Assembly (NCBI GenBank): GCA_029778535.1
Contig: JAKOQB010000148.1
Location: 1 to 35,076 of the forward strand
DNA length: 35,076 bases
From: Pseudomonadota bacterium
Lineage (GTDB): Bacteria > Pseudomonadota > Gammaproteobacteria > Burkholderiales > Burkholderiaceae_F
Direction: 5' to 3'
Under the pieces are notes generated by a model. It made no database searches and was not told the origin of the DNA. It saw only the letters and a list, made by a program, of their open reading frames with translations. A program made the translations under genes and the position numbers. Positions 7,945-16,686 of this stretch are shown one piece after another (position 1 is the stretch's first letter; the number at the start of each line of letters is the position of its first letter).

Positions 7945-10313
7945 TCGACGCGCGCGTGGCTGCGCCGCTGATCCAGCGCCATGTCCGCGTGCGCGGGCTG
8001 GTGCAGGGCGTCGGTTTCCGTCCGTTCGTGTACCGGACCGCGCGCGAGCTGAACCTGGAGGGCTGGGTGCGCAACGACGGGCAGGGCGTGGAGATCGCGC
8101 TGCGCGGCGAGCCCGCGCAGGTCGCGCGTTTCGAGCAGCGGCTGCGCAGCGGCGCGCCGCGGCTGGCGCGGATCGACGCGATCGAGTGCGCGCGCCTGCC
8201 CGACGCGGTCGCCAGCGCGTTCGCGCCCGGCTTCCGCATCGAGGCGAGCCGCAACGGCGACGTGACCACCGGCATCGTTCCCGACGCGGCGATCTGCGAC
8301 GCATGCCTCGCGGAACTGTTCGATCCCGCCGACCGCCGCTGGCGCTACCCGTTCATCAACTGCACGCACTGCGGCCCGCGCTTCACCCTCACGCGCGCGC
8401 TGCCGTACGACCGGCCGCACACCAGCATGGCGCGCTTTCGCATGTGCGCCGCCTGCCAGCGCGAATACGACGGCGCGCTCGAGCGGCGCTTCCATGCGCA
8501 GCCGAACGCCTGCCCTGCGTGCGGGCCGCGGCTGTCGCTGGTCGATCGCGATGGTGCGCGCATCGAGTGCGGCGACGTGATCGCGGCGGTCGCGGCGCAC
8601 CTCGCGCGCGGCGAAATCGTCGCGCTCAAGGGGCTGGGCGGCTTCCATCTCGTGTGCGACGCGCATCGCGCCGACACGGTGGCCGCGCTGCGCGCGCGCA
8701 AGCAGCGCGACGAGAAGCCGTTCGCACTGATGTTCGCCAACAGCGCATCGATCGAGCGGTACGCGCGCGTCGACGCCGCCGCGCGGACGCTGCTGGAATC
8801 GGTCGCGCGCCCGATCGTGCTGCTCGAGGCGCGCGCCGAGGCGGCGTCCGCATTGCGCGGCGTCGCGCCCGGCATGCCCACGCTCGGCTGCATGCTGCCG
8901 TACACGCCGCTGCACTACCTGCTGTTCCACGAGGCGGCCGGCCGACCCGCCGGCACCGCGTGGCTCGCGCAGGCGCAGCCGCTCGCGCTGGTGATGACCA
9001 GCGCCAACCCCGGCGGCGAGCCGCTGGTGGTCGGCAACGACGAAGCGCTCGCGCGCCTGGGCGCGATCGCCGACGTCTTCGCGATGCACGACCGCGATAT
9101 CGTCGTGCGCTGCGATGACAGCGTGGTGCGCGTGGCACCGTCCAACGGATCGCGGATCACGGATCAAGGATCACGAACCTTCATCCGCCGCGCGCGCGGC
9201 TATACCCCCGCGCCGATCCGGCTGCCGGGCGGGGGTCCGGCCGTGCTCGCGACCGGCGCGTATCTGAAGAACACCGCGTGCCTGACGCGCGGCGACCAGG
9301 CGTTCCTGTCGCAGCACATCGGCGATCTGGAAAACGCGGCGAGCTGCGTCGCGCTCGAAGAGGCGGTCGCGCATCTGCAGGCCGTGCTCGAGGCGCGGCC
9401 GGTCGCGATCGCGCACGACCTGCATCCGGACTTCTTCAGCACGCGGCTCGCGCTCAGGCTGGCGCAGGAACTGAACGTGCCGGCGATCGGCGTGCAACAC
9501 CATCACGCGCACATCGCCGCGGTGGCGGCCGAGCATGGCGTCGCGGCGCCGGTGCTCGGGCTTGCGCTCGACGGTGTCGGCCTCGGCATATCGGACCAGT
9601 TCGACAGCGGCGACGCGTGGGGCGGCGAACTGCTGCTCGTCAACGGCGCCGAATGCAAACGCATCGGCCATCTGCGCGCGCTGCCGCTGCCCGGCGGCGA
9701 TCGCGCCGCGCGCGAGCCGTGGCGGATGGCCGCCGCGGTGCTGCACGAACTTGGCCGTACCGACGAGATCGCGCTGCGCTTCGCCCGCCAGCCCGCCGCG
9801 AGCGCGGTCGCCGACATGCTGGCGCGCGACTTGCGCTGCCCGCGAACGACCAGCGCCGGGCGCTGGTTCGACGCCGCTGCCGCGCTGCTCGGCGTGCGCG
9901 AGGTGATGAACTTCGAAGGGCAGGCCGCGATGCTGCTCGAAGGCCTGGCACACAAGCGCGGCGTGGTCGTGCCGGCGAGCGAGGGCTATCGGATCGACGA
10001 CGGCACGCTCGACTTGCTGCCGCTCGCCGCGCGCCTGCTCGAAGAACGCGACGCCGAATTCGGCGCGGCGTTGTTCCACAGCACGCTCGCGGCGGCGCTG
10101 GCCGGGTGGGTCGCGGCCGCGTCGCGCGCGACCGACATCACGACCGTCGTGATGGGCGGCGGCTGCTTCATGAACGCGGTGCTGTCGCGGCAGCTCGCGC
10201 GGTTGCTGAAGGCGCGCGCGCTCGACGTACTCGAGGCGCGGCAGGCGCCGCCCAACGACGGCGGCATCGCGCTCGGCCAGGCGTGGGTCGCGCTGCAGAC
10301 GGTCGGAGGCTAG
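7941..10313 (+). CDS. hypF: Carbamoyltransferase HypF
   Basis: Makes the thiocarbamate on HypE from carbamoyl phosphate, the source of the active-site CN ligands. The 790 residues contain all expected domains: acylphosphatase ([11 protein letters not shown] 21-31), four CxxC zinc-binding pairs (119/122, 141/144, 169/172, 191/194), a YrdC-like domain ([17 protein letters not shown] onward), and a Kae1-like carbamoyl-transfer domain with HHHAH and [11 protein letters not shown]. The start at 7941 overlaps the hypB stop. A short insertion near residues 403-412, between the YrdC and Kae1 parts, is encoded by a four-unit GGATCNN tandem repeat. The reading frame is intact through it. Confidence 0.97.
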   Translation: MIDARVAAPLIQRHVRVRGLVQGVGFRPFVYRTARELNLEGWVRNDGQGVEIALRGEPAQVARFEQRLRSGAPRLARIDAIECARLPDAVASAFAPGFRIEASRNGDVTTGIVPDAAICDACLAELFDPADRRWRYPFINCTHCGPRFTLTRALPYDRPHTSMARFRMCAACQREYDGALERRFHAQPNACPACGPRLSLVDRDGARIECGDVIAAVAAHLARGEIVALKGLGGFHLVCDAHRADTVAALRARKQRDEKPFALMFANSASIERYARVDAAARTLLESVARPIVLLEARAEAASALRGVAPGMPTLGCMLPYTPLHYLLFHEAAGRPAGTAWLAQAQPLALVMTSANPGGEPLVVGNDEALARLGAIADVFAMHDRDIVVRCDDSVVRVAPSNGSRITDQGSRTFIRRARGYTPAPIRLPGGGPAVLATGAYLKNTACLTRGDQAFLSQHIGDLENAASCVALEEAVAHLQAVLEARPVAIAHDLHPDFFSTRLALRLAQELNVPAIGVQHHHAHIAAVAAEHGVAAPVLGLALDGVGLGISDQFDSGDAWGGELLLVNGAECKRIGHLRALPLPGGDRAAREPWRMAAAVLHELGRTDEIALRFARQPAASAVADMLARDLRCPRTTSAGRWFDAAAALLGVREVMNFEGQAAMLLEGLAHKRGVVVPASEGYRIDDGTLDLLPLAARLLEERDAEFGAALFHSTLAAALAGWVAAASRATDITTVVMGGGCFMNAVLSRQLARLLKARALDVLEARQAPPNDGGIALGQAWVALQTVGG
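9147..9174 (+). repeat. Four-unit 7-bp tandem repeat (GGATCNN) inside hypF
   Basis: Four consecutive heptamers, GGATCGC, GGATCAC, GGATCAA and GGATCAC, lie between the codons for SVVRVA and [10 protein letters not shown]. They encode about ten polar residues ([10 protein letters not shown]) at a domain junction that is normally tight. The unit resembles GGATCACG-type filler repeats seen between genes in proteobacteria. Confidence 0.8.
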
Positions 10314-10314
10314 G

Positions 10315-10399
10315 ATGAAACAGCCCCCACGCCCGCTCTGCTCGCTGCCCCCCGGCGGGGCGTGTCAGTACCTTCGGACGGCCGGGCGGTACTGACATG
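10315..10399 (+). repeat. 85-bp intergenic repeat, copy 1, abutting the hypC start
   Basis: This element fills the whole hypF-hypC gap. It aligns without gaps to 11759-11843 (66 of 85 positions by hand count). Landmarks are GCCCCCACGC, a GCCCC/GGGGC mini-stem, and GGGGCGTGTCAGT. The terminal stem has 9-bp arms GTCAGTACC (10364-10372) and GGTACTGAC (10388-10396) around a 15-nt loop. The right arm ends on the base before the hypC ATG. No ribosome-binding site of normal form lies between stem and start. Confidence 0.85.
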
Positions 10400-10618
10400 T
10401 GCCTCGCGATCCCGGTGCGCGTGGTCGAGATCAAGGCCGACGATCTGGCGATTGTCGATCTCGCCGGCATCCGCAAGGAAATCTCGCTCGCGCTGGTCGA
10501 CGGCGTCGAGGTCGGCGACTACGTGATCCTGCACGTCGGCTACGCGCTGACGCGGCTCGATCGCGACGAGGCCGAGCGCACGCTCGCGCTGTTTGCGCAG
10601 GCAGGGCCGGGTACATGA
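10397..10618 (+). CDS. hypC: Hydrogenase maturation chaperone HypC
   Basis: Partner of HypD in assembling Fe(CN)2CO. The product has 73 residues and begins MCLAIPVRVVEI, with the invariant Cys2 that binds iron. This makes the ATG at 10397 certain, although no Shine-Dalgarno sequence is visible: the bases just upstream are the right arm of the repeat's terminal hairpin. Translation could depend on ribosomes arriving from hypF or on hairpin opening. The stop overlaps the hypD ATG (ATGA). Confidence 0.97.
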   Translation: MCLAIPVRVVEIKADDLAIVDLAGIRKEISLALVDGVEVGDYVILHVGYALTRLDRDEAERTLALFAQAGPGT

Positions 10619-11757
10619 AGTACATCGACGAATTCCGCGACGGCGCGATCGCGCGCAGGGTCGCCGCCCGGATCGCCGCCGAGGTCCGGTCGCAGCGCCG
10701 CTATCACTTCATGGAGTTCTGCGGCGGGCACACGCACGCGATCTCGCGCTACGGCGTCAGCGACCTGCTGCCGGCCGCGGTGCGGATGATCCACGGTCCC
10801 GGCTGCCCGGTGTGCGTGCTGCCGATCGGGCGCATCGATCTGGCGATCCGGCTCGCGCTCGAGCACAAGGCGATCGTCGCCACCTACGGCGACTGCCTGC
10901 GCGTTCCGGCGTCCGACGGACTGTCGCTGCTGAAGGCCAAGGCGCGCGGAGGCGACGTGCGCATGGTCTATTCCGCCGCCGACGCGCTGGAACTGGCGCG
11001 CCGCCATCCGCAGCGCGAAGTCGTGTTCTTCGCGATCGGATTCGAAACCACCACGCCGCCGACCGCGCTCGCGATCCGGCAGGCCGCCGCCGAAGGGATC
11101 GCCAACTTCAGCGTGGTGTGCAACCACGTGCTGACGCCGGCGGCGATCACGCACATCCTGGAATCGCCGGAGGTGCGGCAACTCGGCACGGTGCCGATCG
11201 ACGGTTTCATCGGACCGGCGCACGTCAGCACGGTGATCGGCAGCCAGCCGTACGAGCACTTCGCCGAGGAGTACCGCAAGCCGGTCGTGATCGCCGGTTT
11301 CGAGCCGCTCGACGTGATGCAGGCGATCCTGATGCTGGTGCGGCAGGTCAACGACGGCCGCGCGGAGGTCGAGAACGAATTCACGCGCGCCGTCACGCGC
11401 GACGGCAATCTGAAGGCGCAGCAGCGGGTGAGCGAAGTGTTCGAGCTGCGCCGCAGCTTCGAGTGGCGCGGGCTGGGCGAGGTGCCGTACTCGGCGCTGG
11501 CGATCCGCGCGCCGTTTGCCGCCTTCGATGCGGAACGCAAGTTCGCGCTCGAAACGAGGAAGGTCGCCGACAACAAGGCGTGCGAATGCGGCGCGATCCT
11601 GCGCGGCGTCCGCCATCCGCGCGACTGCAAGCTGTTCGGCACCGTGTGCACGCCGGAGAACCCGATGGGCTCGTGCATGGTGTCGAGCGAAGGCGCGTGC
11701 GCCGCGCATTACACGTACGGCCGCTTCAAGGACGTGCCGATCGCCACGGCCGCCTGA
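10615..11757 (+). CDS. hypD: Fe-S scaffold protein HypD
   Basis: A 380-residue [4Fe-4S] protein that forms the HypCD scaffold for the Fe(CN)2CO unit. Conserved elements are FMEFCGGHTH (Cys36), GPGCPVCVLP (Cys64, Cys67), and FFAIGFETTTPPTA. The C-terminal cluster cysteines are in ACECGAIL, DCKLFGTVCTPENPMGSCMVSSEGACAA. Length and motifs are complete. It overlaps hypC by 4 nt. The downstream gap to hypE consists of the second copy of the 85-bp repeat. Confidence 0.97.
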   Translation: MKYIDEFRDGAIARRVAARIAAEVRSQRRYHFMEFCGGHTHAISRYGVSDLLPAAVRMIHGPGCPVCVLPIGRIDLAIRLALEHKAIVATYGDCLRVPASDGLSLLKAKARGGDVRMVYSAADALELARRHPQREVVFFAIGFETTTPPTALAIRQAAAEGIANFSVVCNHVLTPAAITHILESPEVRQLGTVPIDGFIGPAHVSTVIGSQPYEHFAEEYRKPVVIAGFEPLDVMQAILMLVRQVNDGRAEVENEFTRAVTRDGNLKAQQRVSEVFELRRSFEWRGLGEVPYSALAIRAPFAAFDAERKFALETRKVADNKACECGAILRGVRHPRDCKLFGTVCTPENPMGSCMVSSEGACAAHYTYGRFKDVPIATAA

Positions 11758-11758
11758 A

Positions 11759-11843
11759 ATGACACTGCCCCCACGCTCACTTCGTTCGCCGCCTCCCGAG
11801 GGGGCGTGTCAGTGGCTTGAGGCGGCCCGGCGCCACTGACATG
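11759..11843 (+). repeat. 85-bp intergenic repeat, copy 2, abutting the hypE start
   Basis: Gap-free homologue of 10315-10399. The terminal stem has arms GTCAGTGGC (11808-11816) and GCCACTGAC (11832-11840) around a 15-nt loop with the same CTT and CGGCC/CGGCCC features. Compared with copy 1, the three differing stem positions have changed on both arms so that pairing is kept, which indicates selection on structure. The right arm again touches an ATG, here the hypE start at 11841. Confidence 0.85.
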
Positions 11844-12911
11844 GACAGGCACGTGAACAAGCCAGTCAAATCCGGATACGTGCGGCCGCTGGACCTCAAG
11901 CACGGCCGCGTCGACCTCACGCACGGCAGCGGCGGGCGCGCGATGGCGCAGTTGATCGAGCAGCTGTTCGCCGCCGCGTTCGACAACGAGTATCTGGCGC
12001 AGGGCAACGACGGCGCGACGCTTCCGTTTCCGCCGGGGCGCGTGGTGCTGGCGACCGACAGCCACGTGGTGTCGCCGCTCTTCTTCCCCGGCGGCGACAT
12101 CGGCTCGCTCGCGGTGCACGGCACGATCAACGACGTGGCGGTGATGGGCGCGCGGCCGGTCTGCCTCGCGGCGAGCTTCATTCTGGAGGAAGGCTTTCCG
12201 CTCGAGAGTCTCAAGCGGATCGTCGACTCGATGGCCGCGGCGTCGCGCGCCGCCGGCGTGCCGGTCGTCACCGGCGACACCAAGGTGGTCGAGCAGGGCA
12301 AGGGCGACGGCGTGTTCATCACCACGACGGGAGTCGGCGTCGTGCCGGATGGGCTGCAACTGTCCGGCGACCGCGCGCGGCCGGGCGACAAGGTGCTGCT
12401 GTCCGGCTGCATCGGCGACCATGGGATGGCGATCATGTCGCTGCGCGAGTCGCTCGCGTTCGCCACCGAGATTTCGTCCGACAGCGCGGCGCTGCACACG
12501 CTGATCGCGGCGATGCTCGACGCGGACGCGAAACGTGGCCTGCGCGCCCTGCGCGATCCCACGCGCGGCGGACTTGCGACGACCCTGAACGAGATCGCCG
12601 CGCAGTCGGGTGTCGGCATGCTGCTCGACGAGGCCGCGATCCCGGTGCGGCCGCAGGTCGAAGCGGCGTGCGAGTTCCTTGGCCTCGATCCGCTGTACGT
12701 GGCCAACGAGGGGAAACTCGTCGCGATCGTCGCCGCCGATGACGCCGACCGCGTGCTGGCCGCGATGCGCGCGCATCCGCTCGGCGCCGGGGCCGCATTG
12801 ATCGGCGAGGTGGTCCAGGATCGCAACCGCTTCGTGCAGATGAAGACGCGCTTCGGCGGCCGCCGCATCGTCGACTGGCTGACCGGCGATCAGCTGCCGA
12901 GAATCTGCTGA
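11841..12911 (+). CDS. hypE: Hydrogenase maturation protein HypE
   Basis: ATP-dependent dehydratase that turns the C-terminal thiocarbamate made by HypF into thiocyanate and hands CN to HypCD. The 356-residue protein has the PurM-type fold motifs LTHGSGGRAM, GNDGATL, TDSHVVSPLFFPGGDIGSLA and HGTINDVAVMGA. It ends in PRIC, with the essential C-terminal Cys. ATG 11841 directly follows the repeat stem. GTG 11853 is an alternative with a weak AGG upstream and would remove four residues. Conserved sequence begins well after either start, so the choice does not affect function. Confidence 0.97.
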   Translation: MDRHVNKPVKSGYVRPLDLKHGRVDLTHGSGGRAMAQLIEQLFAAAFDNEYLAQGNDGATLPFPPGRVVLATDSHVVSPLFFPGGDIGSLAVHGTINDVAVMGARPVCLAASFILEEGFPLESLKRIVDSMAAASRAAGVPVVTGDTKVVEQGKGDGVFITTTGVGVVPDGLQLSGDRARPGDKVLLSGCIGDHGMAIMSLRESLAFATEISSDSAALHTLIAAMLDADAKRGLRALRDPTRGGLATTLNEIAAQSGVGMLLDEAAIPVRPQVEAACEFLGLDPLYVANEGKLVAIVAADDADRVLAAMRAHPLGAGAALIGEVVQDRNRFVQMKTRFGGRRIVDWLTGDQLPRIC

Positions 12912-12944
12912 TACGGGAATTGAAAGTCCTGCCGCGCGCTCGTT

Positions 12945-12971
12945 GCACCGGTGCCGGCGCTGCGCCGGTGC
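12945..12971. repeat. GC-rich hairpin between hypE and the next gene
   Basis: GCACCGG (12945-12951) and CCGGTGC (12965-12971) are complementary. An inner alternative, CCGGCG/CGCCGG around CTG (12954-12968), is also perfect. No T-tract follows on either strand, so an intrinsic terminator is not supported. It could attenuate or stabilise the long hyp transcript. Confidence 0.4.
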
Positions 12972-12987
12972 GACCGATCGAATTCAT

Positions 12988-13371
12988 GTGATCGCAAGAG
13001 CCTTCCTCGCCTGGCTGCTGATGATCGGTGTCGAGATCGTGCACGGCGTGCTGCGCACGCTGTACCTGGTGCCGGTGGTCGGAACGCACCGCGCCAACCA
13101 GATCGGTGTGCCGGTCGGCGCTGTGCTGGTGCTGGCGATCGCGTGGCTGACGCGGCGCTGGCGCGACGGCGCCTCGCGGCGCGAGTTGCTCGGCATCGGC
13201 GCGCTGTGGGCGCTCGCCACGGTTGCGTTCGAGTTCCTGTTCGGGCATTTCGTGATCGGCTATTCGACCGCCTACATCGTCGGCGACTTCAATCCGCTCG
13301 CGGGGCGGTGGATGCTGTTCGGCGTGCTGGTCATGCTGGTGGCGCCGCTGCTGGTCGCGCGGCGCGGGTAA
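12988..13371 (+). CDS. Small integral membrane protein of unknown function
   Basis: A 127-residue protein with about four hydrophobic segments: residues 4-20, 36-55, 65-85 and 100-125 approximately. Striking stretches are IGVEIVHGVLRTLYLVPVVG, RANQIGVPVG and the C-terminal WMLFGVLVMLVAPLLVARR. The GTG at 12988 is preferred because the frame upstream is low-quality hairpin DNA with no ATG. It sits between hypE and hoxX, with its stop 5 nt before the hoxX ATG, so it is probably co-transcribed with the hydrogenase genes. I do not recognise a named family. A role in membrane assembly or metal supply is only suggested by position. Confidence 0.75.
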   Translation: MIARAFLAWLLMIGVEIVHGVLRTLYLVPVVGTHRANQIGVPVGAVLVLAIAWLTRRWRDGASRRELLGIGALWALATVAFEFLFGHFVIGYSTAYIVGDFNPLAGRWMLFGVLVMLVAPLLVARRG

Positions 13372-13376
13372 CAACG

Positions 13377-15080
13377 ATGCGCATCCTGCTTCTGACGCGC
13401 AGCTTCAACAGCCTGACGCAGCGGCTGTTCGTCGAGCTGGCCGCGCGCGGTCACGAAGTCAGCGTCGAGTTCGACATCGCCGACAGCGTGACGGAGGAGG
13501 CGGCGCGGCTGTTCGCGCCGGACGTGATCGTCGCGCCGTTCATGAAGCGGGCGATCCCGGAGATCGTGTGGCGCAACCACGTGTGCCTGGTCGTGCATCC
13601 GGGGCCGATGGGCGACCGCGGACCGAGCGCGCTCGACTGGGCGATCCTCGACGGCGCGCACGAATGGGGCGTGACCGTGCTGCAGGCCGAGGCCGAAATG
13701 GACGCGGGCCCGGTGTGGGCGAGCGTGAACTTTCCGCTGCGTGCGGCGAGCAAGTCGAGCCTGTATCGCAACGAAGTCACCGACGCCGCGGTGACTGCGG
13801 TACTGGTCGCGCTCGAACGCGTGCAGTCGGGAACGTACGTGCCGCGGCGCGTCGCCGGCCGTGCGCGGCCGCTGATGCAGCAGGACGCGCGCCGCATCGA
13901 CTGGGCGCGCGACGACACCGATACCGTGCTGCGCAAGATCCGCGCTGCGGACGGCGCGCCGGGCGTGCGGGACGAGCTGTTCGGCGAGTCCTGTTATCTC
14001 TTCGATGCAGGCGAGGTCACTCCCTCTCCCGCATCAGCGGGAGAGGGCAGGGGTGAGGGAGTCGCTGCTGCACCCGGCGCGATCGTCGCCCGCAGCGGGG
14101 ACGGCATCCTGCGCGCCACGCGTGACGGCGCGGTGCGCATCGGTCACTGCAAGCACGTCGATCAGGACGACGCGTTCAAGTTGCCGGTCGCGCTGGCATT
14201 CCCCGCGCAGCACGCCGCGCTGCCGGAAAGCGCGGCCAAGGGCGACGACATCCGCTACGAGGAGCACGGTGTCGTCGGCGTGCTGCACTTTTCCTTCTAC
14301 AACGGCGCGATGTCGACCGCGCAATGCGAGCGGCTGCTCGCCGCGTACGAGCAGGCGCTGGCGCGGCCGACGCGGGCGCTGGTGCTCGCCGGCGGGCCGG
14401 ACTTCTTCAGCAACGGCATCCACCTGAACGCGATCGAGGCCGCGGCCAGCCCGGCCGACGAATCGATGCGCAACATCGAGGCGATCGACGACGTGTGCCG
14501 CGCGATCATCGAGGCGACCGACCGGCTGACCGTCGCGGCGCTGCAGGGCAATGCGGGCGCCGGCGGCTGCTTCCTCGCCTTCGCGTGCGACGAGGTTTGG
14601 GCGAGGTGCGGCGTGCTGCTGAACCCGCACTACAAGAACATGGGCAACTTGTACGGCTCCGAATACTGGACCTACACGCTGCCGCGCCGGGTCAAGCACG
14701 GCGCGCCGCGCGCGGTGATGGAGCATCGGCTGCCGGTGGGCGCGTCACAGGCGCAGTCGATCGGGCTGATCGACGCGGTGATCGACGCCGACCGCGCATC
14801 GTTCATGGAAGCCGTGATCGCGCGCGCACAGTCGCTGACGAACGACGCTTCATTTGCGTCACGCATCGCCGCCAAGCGCGAACGCCGCGCGCGCGACGAG
14901 GCAGACAAGCCGCTCGCCAGATATCGCGAGGAGGAACTCGAACGGATGCGCCGCAACTTCTACGGCTTCGACCCCAGCTACCACTACGCGCGCGCGCACT
15001 TCGTGCGCAAGGTGCCGCACGCGTGGACGCCGCGGCACCTGGCGGTCCACCGCGAGCTTTCCGGGCCGCGGTCGAAGTGA
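13377..15080 (+). CDS. hoxX: Hydrogenase maturation factor HoxX/HypX (CO-ligand synthesis in air)
   Basis: Converts a formyl group, via formyl-CoA, into the CO ligand of the active site under aerobic conditions. It is found in O2-tolerant H2 oxidisers. The 567 residues have an N-terminal formyl-tetrahydrofolate-binding/transferase domain (MRILLLTRSFNSLTQRL, VVHPGPMGDRGPSALDWAI). This is followed by an enoyl-CoA-hydratase-like domain (VLAGGPDFFSNGIHLNAIEAA, LQGNAGAGGCFLAFACDEVW, GLIDAVID). The ATG at 13377 is 5 nt behind the small membrane-protein gene. Residues 215-228 or so (TPSPASAGEGRGEG) are encoded by a palindromic repeat of the same family as the one between the V-ATPase genes. The frame remains open, so the insert lies in an apparently tolerant linker. 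Confidence 0.95.
   Translation: MRILLLTRSFNSLTQRLFVELAARGHEVSVEFDIADSVTEEAARLFAPDVIVAPFMKRAIPEIVWRNHVCLVVHPGPMGDRGPSALDWAILDGAHEWGVTVLQAEAEMDAGPVWASVNFPLRAASKSSLYRNEVTDAAVTAVLVALERVQSGTYVPRRVAGRARPLMQQDARRIDWARDDTDTVLRKIRAADGAPGVRDELFGESCYLFDAGEVTPSPASAGEGRGEGVAAAPGAIVARSGDGILRATRDGAVRIGHCKHVDQDDAFKLPVALAFPAQHAALPESAAKGDDIRYEEHGVVGVLHFSFYNGAMSTAQCERLLAAYEQALARPTRALVLAGGPDFFSNGIHLNAIEAAASPADESMRNIEAIDDVCRAIIEATDRLTVAALQGNAGAGGCFLAFACDEVWARCGVLLNPHYKNMGNLYGSEYWTYTLPRRVKHGAPRAVMEHRLPVGASQAQSIGLIDAVIDADRASFMEAVIARAQSLTNDASFASRIAAKRERRARDEADKPLARYREEELERMRRNFYGFDPSYHYARAHFVRKVPHAWTPRHLAVHRELSGPRSK
14021..14060 (+). repeat. REP-like palindrome inserted in frame in hoxX
   Basis: Perfect 11-bp arms CCCTCTCCCGC (14022-14032) and GCGGGAGAGGG (14037-14047) surround ATCA and are followed by CAGGGGTGAGGGA. 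The unit closely matches the repeat at 33980-34018, in the V-ATPase A-B gap. It is normally an intergenic element; here it is translated. Confidence 0.85.
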
Positions 15081-15093
15081 GGAGCGGCCGCGG

Positions 15094-15807
15094 TCAGTCG
15101 CCGAGCGCCACGCCGGAGAGGACCGCGCGCAAGAACACCGCGCCGTTGCCCGGCTTCAGATAGTGGCGATACGCCTCGGCGGCGAACCGCATCGGTGCCA
15201 GCATGTAGATCACCGTTGACATCTCGACCTCGTCGGTGAATCCGTCGCCGGGGATCGCGGCCAGCACCTGGCGCCGCTGCGACTCCTCCATCGTCGCGAA
15301 CTGCGTCACGTAGGCGATGTATTCCATCGCCTCGATCGTCGGCGCCGGCGTGCGGAAATTGTCGAGCGCGAGCGCATGCGCGATCTCGTGCGTCGCGGCG
15401 CTTTGATACAGGCGCCGGTCGACCGGCACCTCGAACCACGTCCCGTTGGTCCTGAACTTCTCGTACGTCTGCAACAGGACGCGGCCCTCGGACTTCAGAA
15501 ATGCGCCGGCCGCGGTCGGGCTGACGATGTCGGGCAGTTCGCTCACGATCTCGACGATGATCGGTTCGTCGGCCCGCAGCTCCAGCCGGTTGAAGAAGTC
15601 GATCGGGCGCCGGGCGCCCTGGCACGCGTCGTCGGCGTCCCTTCGGTCCGCGGCGCGGACAACGACGCGCGTCTCCGCGCAGCGCTGCCAGCCGATGTCA
15701 TCGGGCCCGGAACTTGCGACCGCTCCGAGCGCATGCAGCGCGATCGCCACCGACAGCGCCGCACCCCACGCGCGGACCGCTCGATCGCGGATCGGGAGTG
15801 CGCCCAT
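15094..15807 (-). CDS. Secreted protein with HExxH zinc-peptidase-like motif
   Basis: A 237-residue protein. A signal-peptide-like N-terminus (about residues 12-32, ending near AVASSG) predicts export. The middle contains SAATHEIAHALALDN, an HExxH motif as in zinc metallopeptidases. A downstream acidic residue (EAMEYIAYV) could be the third ligand. Cysteines near the N-terminus (QRC, DDAC) could form a disulphide. The gene is convergent with hoxX, 13 nt apart, and is probably not part of the hydrogenase unit. Peptidase activity is inferred from the motif only; the family is not one I can name with confidence. Confidence 0.75.
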   Translation of the reverse strand: MGALPIRDRAVRAWGAALSVAIALHALGAVASSGPDDIGWQRCAETRVVVRAADRRDADDACQGARRPIDFFNRLELRADEPIIVEIVSELPDIVSPTAAGAFLKSEGRVLLQTYEKFRTNGTWFEVPVDRRLYQSAATHEIAHALALDNFRTPAPTIEAMEYIAYVTQFATMEESQRRQVLAAIPGDGFTDEVEMSTVIYMLAPMRFAAEAYRHYLKPGNGAVFLRAVLSGVALGD

Positions 15808-15894
15808 CGTTCCATCATTCCCTACCTTCCCAAGTGGATCTTATGTCGCATCGGAACGGGTGCATTGGGCCGGGTCAATCGGCGCGCCCGCGTG

Positions 15895-16686
15895 CTACCT
15901 GGCGACGATCCACGCCGCGATCTGCGCCACGACTTCGCGCTCGATCCCGTTGAAGCCGTGGTAGGCCATCGCCTCGCACGGATCGCCGCGGCTGTTTCCG
16001 CCGTTGAAGGTCAGCAGTTGCTTGCGCGGCAGATGCTCGAGCTTGCCCATCAGCGCGGGGATGTCGCCGAAGCGGCAATGAACGCAGCCGTCCTGTTCAT
16101 GGTGAACCACCAGCACCGGAAGTTTCAGCCGGGCGAGCGGCATCGCAGGGACCGGCCGGCCCTTGTCGTCGGCGAGAATCGTCGAGGTCAGCACCAGCCC
16201 GTCCGGCGCGTCGGGTGCTTCGAGCTGGGTCGCGACGAACGCGGACGACTGCGTGCCGCGGCTGGTGCCGACCAGCCACACCGGCACCGCGGCCTGCGCG
16301 CGCAACCACGCGATCACCGCCTTGACGTCGGCGACGTGCTCCGCGGTCTGCCGGAAGCCGCTCAGATAGGGCGGTGACTGCCGATCCGACGGCGCGTCGA
16401 TCACCGCGACGAGCAGGCCCTGGTCGGCGAAAAGCTGGCGTGTGCGCACAAGGAAGTTGCCTTCGCCCCACTTGAACGATCCGCCCGGGTTGATCTGCAA
16501 TCCGCCATGGCCGCCGGCGAACAGGATCACCGCCGCCTTCGGCTCTTTGGGCGTCAGCACGAACATGCGCTGCGTGACGCCGGGGCGCGTCGGGATGTCG
16601 ACCACCCGCGCTGTCACCTGCGCGACTGCGGGCATCAACCAGGCAAACAGCGCGATCGCAATCCACGCTCTGACAATGGCGCGCAT
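15895..16686 (-). CDS. Exported alpha/beta-hydrolase
   Basis: A 263-residue protein with an N-terminal signal peptide (residues 1-22, cleavage likely after PAVAQ or so). The alpha/beta-hydrolase core has VILFAGGHGGL as oxyanion region, GTSRG as the nucleophile elbow with the catalytic Ser, HHEQDGC with the acid, and AYHGFNG with the catalytic His. A GGAGG ribosome-binding site precedes the ATG. Cysteines in DGCVHC suggest a periplasmic disulphide. It diverges from selD. The substrate is unknown. Confidence 0.85.
   Translation of the reverse strand: MRAIVRAWIAIALFAWLMPAVAQVTARVVDIPTRPGVTQRMFVLTPKEPKAAVILFAGGHGGLQINPGGSFKWGEGNFLVRTRQLFADQGLLVAVIDAPSDRQSPPYLSGFRQTAEHVADVKAVIAWLRAQAAVPVWLVGTSRGTQSSAFVATQLEAPDAPDGLVLTSTILADDKGRPVPAMPLARLKLPVLVVHHEQDGCVHCRFGDIPALMGKLEHLPRKQLLTFNGGNSRGDPCEAMAYHGFNGIEREVVAQIAAWIVAR

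Noticed and set aside
12945..12971. Terminator after hypE
   Set aside because: The hairpin is strong, but no T-run follows and the next genes are closely spaced on the same strand.
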